The translations under genes and the position numbers were made by a program. 64,000 bases of DNA, taken from positions 135,487 through 199,486 of the forward strand of contig NW_020170477.1 of NCBI RefSeq assembly GCF_000524195.1. The letters are read 5' to 3'. The notes below the pieces were generated by a model that saw only the letters and a list, made by a program, of their open reading frames with translations, did not search any database and was not told the origin of the DNA. Positions within the stretch are counted from its first letter, which is position 1; each line of letters opens with the position of its first letter. This stretch comes from Echinococcus granulosus (Eukaryota; Platyhelminthes; Cestoda; Cyclophyllidea; Taeniidae). Shown piece by piece: positions 1 through 13,785 of the stretch.

Positions 1-3000
1 CGATGGATCTCGGTCTTTAATGGGGGAACGAGAGACCACACCGGCTTGGCGACAGTTTCAACCGTTTTGCCCTTCAGAAACCTTTCTTCAACTCCATTGG
101 TAAATGCGCTTTGAACCACAGTTGTCGATGGCAGTGATGCTCTGCTGTAGGGTAGGGTGCTCTTTTCAAGCGGTGGTGGTGGTGGTGATGGTGAGGTATG
201 GAGAGGTGATAGGGGTTTTGAGAGGTCTGCCTTGTCCAACCATTCAGGCACATGGATCCTGGTTAACGACTCAGCCACCCGCAATTCGTGGTTGGAACGA
301 GCTCTGGCTCTCAAACGAGCTACAAGGCTAGATGCACCAGGTTTCAACTCAGATCTTTGGTTATCAATAGACTTGGTTATTCCTGACAAACTTTGAGCTC
401 GTTTATGTGCGTCTGCTCGACTTTGATGTTTATTATCGTCAGCCAAAGGCCTTCGGGACTGCCCTGTGCTATTGAGGTAGGTCAAATTAAATAAACTATA
501 AGTCTTATCGTTGGTAGACTGAATTGGTCCTTGATCCGCAGAGGCGAAACCACCAACTAGTCTGTACGTGTTCAATGTATCCACATCAGTCTCAAGAATA
601 ATCTGCTGATTTTTCTGCTCTCCGGTGTCTATATCAGTCTCAAGAAGGGAGTTAGTTGACTTTCCACTCAAGAATTGCAGGTTATTTGACATTGAAAATT
701 GCCTTCTAGCCGAGAGATCGAACAGTGAAGAAGCCATTTTCCTTTTCTGGCTATCATCATTAAAGGAAGTTCCTGCAAGATTCTCACGCAAAATGGCAGT
801 GTTTGCCAAGGCGACATCAATATCTGTACTGCGATATCGAGAACAGGATCGGCTGTACATTCTTCCGTTGGGTATGTTATCTTGTGTCTCCTTCATTCCA
901 GCTCTTACGATGCAAGCTTGGAGGTTTGTGCCTGTGCTTGTACTCTCCACTTGTCCGGAAACACTTTTACTACGCTGAGTCGACCTTTGTGGCAGGTCTG
1001 GTTGGTCATTTGGTGAGGAGGTGGGGTGTGATGAGCGTCCCTCTGTATCACCCATAAAAAAGGTGTTGGAAGACCTTGAACCAGAGAAGTAGTCTCGACG
1101 AGCCTGATGACTTCGATTATCAATGCCTCGCTGGAAAATATCGACTCGAGGTACAAAGGAGAGAACAGTAATTGACTGCCGTCCCTTGTTACTAGGATAG
1201 CTATCGGTACGTGTTACATTAAATGAGGTCGAGGCAAATATCTCCGGGTCAGTGTTGCCGTCTGCGAGGTTTGGAAGTGTGTGTCCATCATTGGTAGGGT
1301 GGTAAACACCATGTTTGTAAGGCTTGAAATCATCAACGTAGTCAAGAGATTCTAAAAGTGAGAATGAAAGGAGCTTGAATGTCACATGTCACAATGTGAC
1401 AATGCAGATCGATAAGTTAGCAAGGCATTAAGGTATATGAAAGGACTTGCATCAATGCACAATAAAAATTGTTTTTGGTCTAGTGTTTGAAAGCCCTGGG
1501 GAATTTTGGAGGCATTCGCGAAGAGGGAGGGCGATAAGTTTGGCTGGTTGAAACACTAAGCCTGACCTTTCTAATACGGAGTAAGCTTGTTGCGACTAAC
1601 CTTTCTCGTTTGAAAGCAAAGGCGAACTTTGTACTCAATACGCGCAGCAAAACTACCTGTTTCATTTTGGATGCAAAAAAGGACACAAAATCGACCCGAC
1701 ACACAAAAAATGAATACAGTAAACCGGCCAGGAGATTGTGATAACTAAGTTCTCGATGGAGACCTTCTCGGCCAAATACTGTAGTAGTAATGAATCGATC
1801 TGAAGTTGTCTAAATGTTTTGGTATTGAGGTCGCAATGTGTGAAACCTGGGGAATTCAACCGGATTCCTCCTAAGTTATCCAATAATACAGACATTTGGA
1901 CAACTGTAACGAAAGACCGCGAGTAGCAAAACAAGATTGTACTGGAAGTGAATACTAAGTGAGATCCATATAAATGCCACCGGTATTACTTCTACACCTC
2001 AATACTAGTTAAGTAATGTTAAACTGCTATTTGGTGATCACTAGGTCATTATCGACCCAGGCACCAGAGTATTAAGGTCAAACTAAATCTGATTTATGAA
2101 TGACAACTGGGTTTGCTTTGATCAAACGTATGATTATATGTACATCTGCCTCTCGTGGTGACATCGAGCCTTGCTCAATCTCGAGAACGCCCTAGAATGA
2201 AGGTATGTGTGTGGGTGGAGAATCACAATAAAAGGGCTATCGAAGCCGAACTGGGTCTCGAGGAGTACCTTAATCTCAGGTTCAGCAATGTCTACCTGAA
2301 GACTCGATACCTCTCAGAAATGCGAGGAGCTCACGTAGACGGTCAGAGGAGAAAAAGGGTGTACCTCCGAAATGACATCTCGCATGCGTTTAGGCAGGCG
2401 ACCGTCAGAATGTGCTCGATGTGGAACGTCGTCCAATTTTTAGCCCAACCTCCCAAATGCATTCCTTCTCAAAGCAATTGGCCTAACAGAGGACGTGGAT
2501 CAGTGAAGCGCAAAACTTATCCGAATTTCCAAAAAAGGACGTCAAAGTTACCACGCCTCCTTTTCACATGCCTTTTTGATAGGAGCCAGGTTTAAGCGCG
2601 TAAGTTGTATTGCAGCACCTACAGCACGCCACTCCACGCCTGACAATACGCATATACGCCATTCAACTAACGGTGAAACCCGACAAATCTGTAAGGAACT
2701 TTTTCTCTCTGTGTGTGAGTCAACCACAGTGTTACGGAAGTGCCTCGCCCAGGGTGAGAATGCGTTCTGCAGATGATTCTTTTCCGCTGTTGTTACTGCC
2801 TCACCCTCATTACGCACTACATTACGTGCATAATTCATAGACGGTCGGTGGTATTGCGCTGTTATATGGCCTAAGAATTTAAGGACGCCTGGCTATGTCC
2901 TGATGATTGTGAGCCCAAGTAACGTAATGAGGTGACTTGACAATATGGTCACGGTCAGTGTTTACCTCCGAGGCATTGAAGGCGGGAAAGAGGTTAAACA

Positions 3001-6000
3001 TCGGGCGTAAGGAAGAAACAAAGTTTAACAAATACCAGAAAAGTGAATTTCTGGAAGGCCACAAAAAGAGCAAACCATCCTACAAACAAGCACAGAACGG
3101 ACATCCTAGCGCCCGACATATGGTCAAAGTGTGTTCAAAAATAAGCCAAACTGGGAAGCATGGGACATGAATAGGAGACGTAGAGGTAGTAAAGGTGACA
3201 TTTTAACGTTGGGGGAACCATAGGCAGTCCTGCCTCCTTTTTTCGTCAAAAAACCTGACACTTTGGATGCGGGAACAGAAAAGGATTTGTGTTAAAGCTC
3301 CTTGTTATTTTCTCACAAAACTGGAAGGCGATGTACACAAAAATCAAGTGTTATAAAACTGAGATGAATCTACATCGGACACCTCGAGCTATAGGAGCTT
3401 GAGGTTAAAAATAACTTTGCCCTTCAGAAAAGTAGTAAAAGCAGTTAATAGCGCCAATAAAAAAAGCAAAATGGTTTAAGGAAGGGTTATTACAAACTTT
3501 GCGGTAATGAGATGGACCAAGAACAAGTTCCTGCATGTCTGTAGTTGAAAAAGTGCGATTGAAGGTGACCACAAACTCAGCATTTCATGACTGAATGTTA
3601 AATGTTGAGCAAGGTAATTACACTACAAATTAGTTGACACACTGATATAATTGACATGTACGACAAGAGGATAGGCGTGTGGGGTAAGGTATACCACCAG
3701 CGTGCTTTGACCTCACCTTCTAGGTGAGAGGCGGTGGTGAGTGAGCAGATGCCATTGGCCCCCGAGGATGAAACGAACTCCAAAACCATACCACCTCAAT
3801 CCTCTGTACCCTCCCATAACATCCATCCGATAAAGGATGTTAACAGAGGTGAAAAAGGGGAACAATGAACCTATTACATCTACAACGCGTGTTTAAATAT
3901 TACCTTCTGGGTGTCAAGCCGTTGGTCGACGCCAACCACGTGACGGAGCACGCGCCTTGAAACCCCTGAGGAGGAAATGAACGCCCCATCCCCTTTAAAC
4001 ATGGACAAGCTGCAAACCCTCACATCACTGCCCCACACACAGTTCTCGCACCAAAGCTACAAAACCGGAAGTGGAAAAGGGGAAACGCTGAATCGGTTAC
4101 ATTACCACATAAGAATGATTTGATACAATGAATTAGCAAATAAAGTAGGATTTTTATTTCGCAGAATTGACACGAGAAGCGTCTTAAAAAATCAGTTTTA
4201 TTGTTTAATTTTTACCGTTAACATAGTCCTCCCAATTTGACATCGACTGAGGCTTGATAAATAAGCTTAAAATAAGAGACCGCATCATCGGGTGACGGTT
4301 TAACCAAATTTGAAGGAACATCAGGATAAGTTAGATGATGCGAACTAAATGGGCCATAACCCGGCTGTGATTTGGTAGGCATTCACAATGGCAACTCTGA
4401 TCTGATGTCGTCGGATAAGGGAACAAGCAACACCAAAAAGCAGTGACAACAGTAAGGTATGGGAAAACAATAAGTCACTAAGTTAGTAAAGTTTAAGAAC
4501 TCGGTTTTGCTTAAATTAACCACCCCCCACCTTAGTTCCGTTATTCCCCACAACCATTACGGTAAGGTCAGGTCAGGATTTAAATGTGCCAGCTCAAAGT
4601 GGCGCCTTGAATTCGTACCAATTTTTTTACTTAGAGGAGATTTGCATGGGATGTTGAACCGTCTCGTCATAGAATAATCAAAAGAGTATGCAAATGTGGA
4701 ATCGCCCAATGGAAGAATTGTAAAGTTGTATGATGCGTATGAAGAAAATAAACTCAAGATTTTGCGTTGTGGCTACTCTCTTGTCATTCTGAAATCACTA
4801 CGACATTATTGATGGATGAAAAAAAAACATGAGTCATGAGATCCAACTTTTGACCAATGTGATTTGCATAGCTGGAGAGCAGGGATTTAAAGTACCCTTT
4901 GAGCTTGTCCAACAAAAAAAGCTCCCAGAAAGCAAACAAATGGATACCTTGATAAAATAAGACATTTTTTGAGATAATCCTGGTAGTAAATAGCATAGAT
5001 TCATGGCTCATATCAAAGTTCGAACACCCGACTTCGCACCACTCTGTGGTTAAGGTAAGCGGTTTGTTTATTTCAAATAACTAACTTTAAATAAAGTAAT
5101 TCACCATTCAAATTAGTATGTTAACCTTGCCATTTAAATGCAAAATATATTGCATTATGCGTTCTTACCACGTATTTGTGCCTGACCCGCCGGATCATCG
5201 AGATTGGTGTCATCGAGAGCGGAGACGTGGTGTCGAAAGCTGCGATATTTTAAACTTCCCTTGGGGATGTCCACTGAGCCGGTAGTAGTAGTTGCAAAGT
5301 ACGTTGGAGGTGAAAACATCACCACCTCTAGTCTAGTTCTACTACTAAGTACCAGACGCTGACCACCTAAATGTCGGCATATGATTTACAGCTTTGGCAT
5401 CTCATTGGCTAGTAGTCGCTTACGCGTTGGTTACACTCCGCTCCTCTATGATTGGCTGAAAATTAAGTCTACACCTCCGAGAGAATTTCAGCGAGTAATG
5501 GGAATACGAAGAAAGGATTGTGCCGAAAAGTACCTTTCTGAATTGAGAAGTTGGGAGATTTGCATGTAAAAATCACTTTTTTGGGAAATGACTCAATTAT
5601 TTTGTGATCAGTAAGAGACAAAAAGGACTCTTTAAATAGCACAACGTAATCAGTCACTTTAACGTTCACTGCCTAAGTAATTTCCACTACACATTTAACT
5701 ACCTAAGCGCAGCTAAAATGACTCACTTTCATCAAAACCGATTGTTTCGTTCTTCCCACTGGTGGGAAGGACGTTGCCTAGATGAGTCAGCACCACTTCC
5801 GGAATGTTGGGCTGTTGGGTTTTGTGCCCAGGCTCACCATACACATACTTCATTTCATCCTCTCTCTCGTCATCCCCATAGTGAACGACGATGTCCTCTT
5901 CCCCATCAGGCGAGTCAATGCCATTGGAAAGGCGGTTCACCTCTTCAATGCACGAGAGTCGACCGGGTAGAATAGTGATTGGTAACTCTTCATGCTTGTA

Positions 6001-9000
6001 CGTTGTGGTAGCACCTACTAGCCTGGCGGCCACTGCATTGTAGACGCCTTCATCACAAGTAAAAGATGAGGATGTGTCACCCTCGCCGTCATCACTCGGC
6101 GAGTCGTCTGGTCTTCGTTTTCGAAGGGTACGTCGCTTGATGGGTTTCTGTAGAACCGGAAAAGAAGTTGTAACGGTGTATATGCATTTGTAAAGTCTTT
6201 TTATTTCCTATACAAGCCTAGCTTGATGCGTTTCCCACTTGACCCCTGGGAGGCGCAGTCCCGAACGACATTCGACATGACCCATGTTTACTTATTTAAT
6301 TTGAGTAGCATAGACCCGGGTGATGCATAGCGCGAAATTGTCTGGACAACCTTTGCCGGCTTAACTCAAAGAATCCAATACCCCACCTAGAGAAGGTAAA
6401 TTGCAAGTGGAGGATACATTGGCATCGCTCTCAGCGTAAACGTTCATTGATTTGCCACAATTTTCCCTGATGGATGAAGAAAAAGCGAACCACGAACACA
6501 TTGCCTCGATTCCCGGTACCCTTCTATGGCACTCATTCAGTGAAGGATGTCCTTATCTAACCAGTCTACTCGTTCCAAGATTGTGAAGGCAGAGATGGGA
6601 GAGAAACACTGAACATGATACAACCTAACTAGGTGTTTGAATATTAAATGCCAAGGGGCTAGTTGACACCGATCGGATGACGGAGCAGACGGCTTCAACA
6701 CTTGGGGAGGAAACAAACGCCCATCCCTTTTAGGTTTTTTCAAGCCTGTAAACCCCCTTATCACTGCTCAAGTATGGGACGCCACCCTCCACACATTCTT
6801 CGCGTTCCAAGGTTATGAACCGAAACTGGAAGCGAGGAACGCTGAATCCGTCAAAACACAAATGATCATAGGTTGACGTATATTCCCACCTTCGTTCCAG
6901 ATATTTCGAAACATTTTAAGTAGTTTGTTTAATTTTGGTTCCAATTAAGCAGACACAAGAGTCTCTGCGGATTGTGCTACCGCTCGGTGGCCTTACCAGT
7001 AACCTCCCAGCCCTTCTATACGCCATACTACTATGACTTCCTACGACCCCGGAGAAGGCTCAGTGCGCTCCTTATTTCCTTTACTCTTGTTTACTATCAA
7101 GAGCAGTCAATTTGTACATCCTTCTATAGGCCCTCGCATAGTTACTAAATCAATTCAAAAATCATGTGGACGTGTACAATTCCATTGCTTAGAAGCAAAC
7201 ATTGTGACGCCTGATTACCATAACTTTTTTGCAATTAATTCAGAGCACTTTAGGTCTGATTGACTGTACACGTAGGATCTGCTCATGGCAGCAAAACTGA
7301 CAACGAAATGGAGCGAAAAAGAAGTCAAATCGCATAACTCCAATCCAGTGATTACACAGGCGTCGACGTTACTTACTCCTGATCACTTTGTTAAAAATGC
7401 AAACACTGATCAAACCAACTATTCAAAGGCCTGGTCAAAGTGATAATGCAGTAAACTATTCACTTAGACTACTTAAATACGTAATCAGTAGGTACATGTC
7501 GCCTCATACGAAATTCACAATTAGAATTGCGCATAGGATGCTACTTCACACGACAACCTCATTTTCAAGCACAACCACTTTATTGATGCAATGCTAAACA
7601 CCTCCTAAAAATGGAGGTATCACTTTAAAAGGCCTGTAAAGTCAGTGGGCATTGCGTAAGCCAAGGAATAATTGCATTTCCCATGTTAACGCGCACCTTT
7701 TTTCTTGCACCAAGAACTCTTTATTCCGTTCACTTGTCATTCACGCAATGCTTGGCAATGTAGCGACTTGGAGACACGTGTGTCGATGACATACATGGCA
7801 TATCAATAAACAATTCCGCAGTTAGTGAGATAAATGCTAGTCTAACCAGTGGTTAGGCAAACAACGCTTACCTTTACATAGGCGTCTGGTTGTTCAGCGG
7901 ATTCGCCTGAAACAAAAAATATAATAAATTAATCCTTTTAGATGTATAGAGGATAAAAGTCTTAAATGAGCGCCGGACACTCCAGAGAATGCATTACCGT
8001 TTCAGTGTTTAACAACGTCTCAACTTACACTGAAAACAACTGTTTGCGCGCACCGCATTCAAGGTTTATGAAACAAATTCCCAAAATAGATCCTTCGTGT
8101 TTTGCCAACAAAACAGCTGCGTTGTCTCAGACCCGCTGTAGGCGTATGAAACAGAGCAAATAGAATCTCCAAAATAACCGCTATTTGCGCTCACGAAATC
8201 TTGTCAGGTAGAAAAGAAAAGCACTTAACGTGGTGATGAGAGATGAAAAGTACCCTTTAGTGCCATTTCTTGTCTAGCCGCCACCCCAGTATAGCATAGG
8301 TGTATCATTTTTGGCGAGTCATCTTCCCAGGCCGAAGTCACGCGAATCGGTGCCATGAATCATCTCCTCGATTTCCCCTCAACCTAATTATTCTATCCTT
8401 TGTGTCACGAGTTCTGCCTTCGTGGTAAAAAACTTTCAAGCTCTTTTTCGAGGGTGCTTTTACATTTGTCTTAGCAGTAGGCCCGTATTTTGTGCTATTG
8501 CCCGACTAAATGAGTTACTGTGACAGTGTATGTTGAGAAGAAGGGCCTTGTGTTTGCTTACCAATGTGAGGGCAGAAACTGTTTAGCATATCGACGCCCT
8601 GGTTACCTAGTTACTTCATAATGCATGCTACACTGTGTGCAAAGGAGTTGCCCGTAGATCAGAACAAATAGCAACCAAGTGTGGCTCTTCTCACTCTTTG
8701 TGCCGCAGTTATGGTAGTGTTAGAGAGGTGTCCAGGGAATTTCCTAGAAAAAAAAATCCCAGAAAGCAAAAAATGAGGAAAAATTATTAAGGAAATAATC
8801 AGGTTGAATGATAGGGATGGCAAATAACGTGGCAAAAACTGAAACTGGTGGTTCATTCAAACCGACGGGGATTCCGCCATTGCAACAAACCTTCAACTTT
8901 TTTGGGGTTCATTCATTTTGCAGCAATTTTGCGTCTTATTTAATTGGGTGTTTAATCAGGAGAGAAATTCAGTCTCTGGAGGTTGGATTTCTGCTCTACA

Positions 9001-12000
9001 GCGTGACCTTCGGGTCATGCTAATGGCCTCCCCTCCCAGCCCCTGCGTCCGTACTACTTTGACATATTCCAGCTTCAGCGGAGATTGAGGATGGTAAACA
9101 GTCTATGAGTACACATTCTCTTACCGATTATATAAAATTTCAACCACTATTTGACAAGGCCACAGGAATTGCGAATAACAGACAAAAAAGGTACCTTACC
9201 TTGAGCAACAAATAGTAAATCCCGAAATTCTGCCCTTAAATTTGATAAAGGCCAGTGCCTTTACAGAATTGTATTTTAACTCTGTAACCGAAAGTTCCAG
9301 ATATCATTGGTGTATTTAGTAACAGTGAGTACACCCTCAGGGCCCTGGAAATGCCTTATCAAATTACACGGGTATGTACTACTCGTGATTATGCATTTCA
9401 ACAAGAGGAAGGCTACTTTATTTGTAAATAAGCTACAATTTTCCCTGATTAAGGTTTGTAGGTATAACTCGCTCAGAAAGTTTACCCCACTTGTGTTGTG
9501 GAGACGGAAGTACAGTAACCAGGGCTGTAGAGATAAAACGTTGCAACACGTGGGGCCGTTTCAATGGGAGAACTTCCGGGTTTACGCAACGGTGATGTTT
9601 CGTGATTCCTCCCTCAATGAATATTGTCAGAAGCGCAAGAACAGTGGCCTAGACCATTATCACGATAAAGAATTATTCAGGTGGTAAAAAGTTTCAAACA
9701 GTCAGTGAACTAATAGCGGGTGCAATCCAAATTATTTTCTCAATGTGGAAAACCTTCACTGCTGTAGCGCTTAAATGTGTAAATAAATCACAGGTAAGGT
9801 AGGACCGCGTATTTTTAATAAGTAAGTCATCCAAAAACCAGCACACGACCCAGCCACAAGAAACATCTGAGGGTTCAAAACCGTGACCGGAAAGGCCACT
9901 ATTTACTTACGTTTACATTTATTTCGCATCCATATTTCAGACACGAGATAGTGTGTAAGGCCATTGATGAGCCGTCAGTTTGTAGGGTTTTTATTTACAA
10001 GGGTAGCAATAGCATTTGAGCATCAGGCATCGACGCAGGTCATTCTGTTGGCGAGGTACTAAGGCTTTCTATTACAAATAGAGGACTGCCAACCTTTCAT
10101 AAGCTGTTCTAGACCTAGTCAATAAAGGAATGATTCAAGTCTCACTAGCACAAATATTAGCCGAAAATTAGCACACATACTCAATGAGCGCAATCATCAT
10201 TAGGTAGAAAAAAAGCATTTCCGATCGTCTCTTTCCTTCTATACACTTCAACAAAAGGGCCACAACGTGAAATTTCTTTGAACTGGTCCCTAAATGATCC
10301 CATGATTTGTTTGTTTACTCCAAAAGTTATCGCGAAACGTCAATTGAAGTTAATTTTATTTCTATGTGTTCCCTAATTGACAACATCATCAGACTTTGGA
10401 GACAAAGATTATCTGCCATATAAAATTATAGAAAAAGAATTTGAGTTGGTAATCAGTGACTTTCGTAACATCAAAAGGATATTTTAATCCAAATAAAACA
10501 AGTCAAACCAACAGATACACAAGATTACACAAATATACCGTGCTGTACTTTGATTTGCAGATTAATATAACTAACTATAATGTACATATATGTAGATTAA
10601 CAATACAGCAGAAATTTATACAACAGCAAAATTGAGGCTCTACATTTAAAAACCAGTACTTTTTCCGGACCTGGGATTGTTTTTCAAAGTCAGGAGCCGT
10701 TAATTTGGAGGCCTAATTGGTGACCTCCAAGCGGTCAAAATTAAAAAACGTCACCCCACTAACCGGTATGAAAAATGGTTAATCCGAAGGGTTCAGTGGA
10801 ACGAAACCGTTGTTTAAAAAAGGAAATAGATACAATACGACGATTCATTGGTGCTCAAGTAGATCTTCGCCTTGATTTAAATTTTATTTTTCTAGACTAG
10901 AAAAGCAACCTTGGCCATAAGGTAACGCAATTGTTTTTTCAATCGGGGGAGTGGTCACATAGTAAACATGAATGCAACTAAGAATAAATGTAGTGAAAAT
11001 ATGCTGCGCTATTTAAATATAACATGCGCTTTAAAATTTGACCCGAAAAATTTCAGGAAATCGCAAAATGGCAACAGGACCAGGGAAGTCGTTGATTTCA
11101 TGCACAGTTCCATTTAGTTGGCACAAAATTACGCATGGGCATTTGCGACTGGAATGTTGCATTTTTCCCAAGGCGCAGTTAAACTTTTCACTAGCAAGGC
11201 CTTAAGCTGGGTCGGAAATGAAATGCATTGCAGTAAACTCGAAGTTATTGAACATCTTTTTACACGTTAAATGGTAGAAATAAACTGATTCATTTATTGG
11301 CACTGTCAAACTGCTGGTTATTTGTATGACAACCGGTTGAAAGGCTATGCAGATTTCCCACCAAAGTGAGATGGTGTCCTCGAGTAATCACGTGACTTGA
11401 TCCCTCTATTATGCTTCCTAAATTCTTTCTTGGCAAAGTTAGTTGATGCTTTGAGTAATGGTAGCTAGAAGCGCAACACTCATCTCAAGGCATTTATTTT
11501 TTCTAGAGAAGGTAAACCATTTTTTAATAACATTAGCATTTGAATAACACCTTGGATGGGAATTACCAAATAAAGAACCACAGATTTTTTAGTCATTTTC
11601 ATCCGTCATGATGGAAGAATTTGCATTACTTAGCTGCTGGTTTGCCTGTCTTTGCTCAATAAACTTGCACACTAAATAGCAGCAGCTACTCCATCAGATT
11701 TCCTTAGGCTGTGTGCTGAGCTTTAACTGACCACAATTTTTGTGCCTTTTAACTGTTTACTTAAAACAGTCGACAATATTTGTTTATACAATGACGTCGT
11801 GACATGATCTCTGATAAGACTTGTCGAAATGATGTGGCTGAAAACGCTCACTTCTCAACGTTTTTTCACTAACTTCAAATAACGAGTTTGAGATGATTTA
11901 TCAAATTCACGTTGAAAAAAACTTGAAACCAACTCTGAGCCAGACTAGTTAAGTGCTTACATATAAAAAGTAAATAAGAATTTCTTTCCTTACAGAGGTT

Positions 12001-13254
12001 TACTTGGGTGAGCATACGCACAAGAAAATGATCTCGATGAATGAAAAATACTTATTGCTTTCATAAAATATTTCTGCCTTTACATGCTTTTAAGTGGAGT
12101 AACTTAAAGACATCAAAAAATTTCTGCGCATTCCACTCACCCGTCTTCCTGGGAAACGGACTTTCCTTTTCAGGAACTGGTGTTTTGCACATGTTGGCTT
12201 CGACAAGGGTGAATTCCAAAACATCCTCGGATTGATTTTGACACTCTGAGGGGGGATTTTGCTGTAGAACTAACATCTTTTTTTGCATCCTCTCCCGGCT
12301 AGGGACACGTCCTCCATCGGGTGAATCACCCAAGCTTTCGGTGTCACTGCACGCAGTGACGTAGGCCTCTTCGCCCGAGGGGAAAAACTGACTGTTCACA
12401 GTCACAAAGGAGTCCGTCTCGCTCACCGTGCTATCACGACTGCGCAGAGAGGTGCGTGAATATCGAAGGAAGTCGGGATCGGTGATGAAGGGACTCTGCG
12501 AGCGCGATCGACTTAACGGAGATTGAGCAGATTTTATCTGTTCTTGCGATAAATTCATTACTTCATCGAGGGAGCACTTCGATCTGGTTTTATTCGATAG
12601 TGGCTCACGCATTGGGCCAATGATTGTGTCAGATGAAGCCATACCACAGACAGCTGACGCTGAGTAGTCAGCTGATTTCAAATCCTCCGCAGTCGATATG
12701 GAGGTGTCGGTGTTATCCTCCTGTGAGTTCTCTTCTATCGTAGGCAGTGAATGCAGGCTGCCTAGGAGAGGAACTACCCTACTCGGTTCCGCTTTTTGAG
12801 AGCTTGGAAGGGTATCATCACTGTTAAGGATAATATCATTGAGGGAAATTATGTTACTGCTTTCACCGAATGTCGGTGAATCGGGCGGTGAGTCAACCGG
12901 TCGAAAATCGGCGGGCGATCTCCACGACTTTTGAAGGCGAGTTTTACTTGTAGGCCTCTCGGTGTCCTCCTCATCATCGAACGGCTCCATTGTGGTATGC
13001 GATCCGAGACCAAGGTTTTGATAGCACCTGGGTCGTTTGTCAATCCGCAATACATAATCCTCGCCTCCTGACTCGTAAACAACAGGTCCCTCCTGCTGAA
13101 AGGTCCTACGAGTGCCTGGACGAGGGGAGGGAAGTTTTTCACTGAGAGCATCAATATCTCGGCGCACAGATTTCAGCAGAATTTCCATCGACTCGAGACG
13201 TGCTTCACTGTCTTGAAGCCACACCTCTTCCGGGGAGAGCACTCTTTCTGCCAT
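1..13254 (-). CDS. Large disordered protein of unknown family, 4 exons seen, 3' end beyond the window
   Basis: I do not recognise this protein. Exons are 12141-13254, 7872-7906 (a 35-base microexon), 5727-6147 and 1-1351. All joins have GT-AG ends and matching phases (1, 0, 1). The start is the first ATG after an in-frame stop at about 13270. About 973 residues are visible. The N-terminus (MAERVLSPEEVWLQDSEARL) looks like a short coiled coil. It is followed by long Ser/Asp/Glu/Pro-rich, probably disordered stretches and a basic patch KPIKRRTLRKRR. The last exon is open for all 1351 bases and ends with a conserved-looking segment (RARARSNHELRVAESL, then HVPEWL) and a run of five prolines. No enzyme motif, signal peptide or membrane segment is visible. 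This is probably a cytoskeletal or scaffold protein, but that is a guess. Existence as a gene is much surer than function. Confidence 0.8.
3685..3840 (+). repeat. Dispersed repeat family 2, diverged copy
   Basis: Shares the block around GCCATTGG...GAGGATGAAACGAACTC with the copies at 40812 and 40205. It is the weakest member and its boundaries are approximate. Confidence 0.4.
3880..4115 (+). repeat. Dispersed repeat family 2, about 235 bp
   Basis: Begins near GCGTGTTTAAATATTACC, contains GAGGAAATGAACGCCCCATC and ends near ACGCTGAATCGG. The same ordered blocks recur at 6600-6850 and 40205-40440 in the same orientation. No open frame is visible. The start resembles the start of the TRIM-like LTRs below, so it may be a related solo LTR, or a SINE. 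Confidence 0.6.
5727..6147 (-). other. Exon 3 of the large unknown gene
   Basis: Acceptor TTCTACAG at 6148 and donor GTGAGT at 5726. It encodes the basic patch and an acidic Asp/Glu-rich stretch. If the donor were ignored, translation would stop at a TAG at 5713-5715. Splicing there joins in frame to the 1351-base exon. Confidence 0.75.
6148..7871 (-). other. Intron 2 of the large unknown gene
   Basis: Donor GTAAGCG at 7871 and acceptor CTACAG at 6148. Apart from the repeat copy at 6600-6850, I see nothing in it. Confidence 0.65.
6600..6850 (+). repeat. Dispersed repeat family 2, about 250 bp
   Basis: Contains GAGGAAACAAACGCCCATCC and GAACGCTGAATCC in the same order and spacing as the copy at 3880-4115. 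Ends are approximate and it has no coding potential. Confidence 0.6.
7872..7906 (-). other. 35-base microexon of the large unknown gene
   Basis: Flanked by TTTGTTTCAG and GTAAGCG. It adds ESAEQPDAYVK, with a Gly codon split across the preceding join. Phase 1 in and phase 0 out match both neighbours exactly. Confidence 0.75.
7907..12140 (-). other. Intron 1 of the large unknown gene
   Basis: Donor GTGAGT at 12140 and acceptor TTTCAG at 7907. The 4.2 kb are AT-rich, and no exon, repeat or RNA gene was recognised. Confidence 0.6.
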
Positions 13255-13369
13255 CAGAGTCAGTAGTAAGGGTTAAATGCGATCAGTTGTCTAACTCGCT
13301 CACCTACAACCGTTGTCGAGATAATTAGGCATTGATTTGTCAAAGTTTTCTCATTTGGGCGTGGAGTAG

Positions 13370-13440
13370 GTGTCTGCGCGTGGGTGCTCGTGTGTTTGTG
13401 TGCCTATGCGTATGAATGCATGTGCATGTATATGTGGGCA
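13370..13440 (+). repeat. GT-rich low-complexity tract
   Basis: Imperfect GTG/TGTG alternation typical of a decayed microsatellite, about 150 bases upstream of the minus-strand start at 13254. A similar GT/CA-rich tract lies at 25855-25975. Confidence 0.5.
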
Positions 13441-13785
13441 GGCATGGACGCGATTGTAAACTTGGAATCTTGCACGCACGACTGAATGCTGAGTCACTGG
13501 GTTACCTGAGTGTTGGCTGGTGCACGCACCAACGCGTACACATGCTTCTCTGGAAATTTCCGCACGAGCCAATCCCCTCTATTAAGCTGCCTGTGGAGGC
13601 TTCCCATTGGTGCAGACGAGGTTAATGGCGAAAGGCAGATACATCGCGATTGGCTCGAAGGCGTGGTGATCGCGTATGTCCGACAAGGGGGTACGATCTC
13701 GCTGGTTGTTAATAATAATATAATATAGAAAACTAACAAATGCGTCATTTGATATGGCTAGGGATAAAAATGGAGTATCGAGTAG

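Larger units (their letters stand above)
1352..5726 (-). other. Intron 3 of the large unknown gene
   Basis: Bounded by GTGAGT at its 5' end (5726) and CTTTTAG at its 3' end (1352). No recognisable exon was found inside. A 440-base open frame at 2155-2595 on the plus strand has no ATG start and no recognisable content. Two copies of a dispersed repeat lie at about 3685-4115. Confidence 0.7.

Noticed and set aside
2155..2595. 146-codon plus-strand frame inside intron 3 of the large gene
   Set aside because: Starts at GTG, not ATG; no family resemblance; no convincing splice sites joining it to anything.
5713..6033. Translation of exon 3 running on to the TAG at 5713
   Set aside because: The GTGAGT at 5721-5726 splices in correct phase to the 1351-base exon, so the stop lies in the intron.
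9307..9687. 126-codon plus-strand frame inside intron 1 of the large gene
   Set aside because: No ATG at its start, random-looking composition and no recognisable motif.
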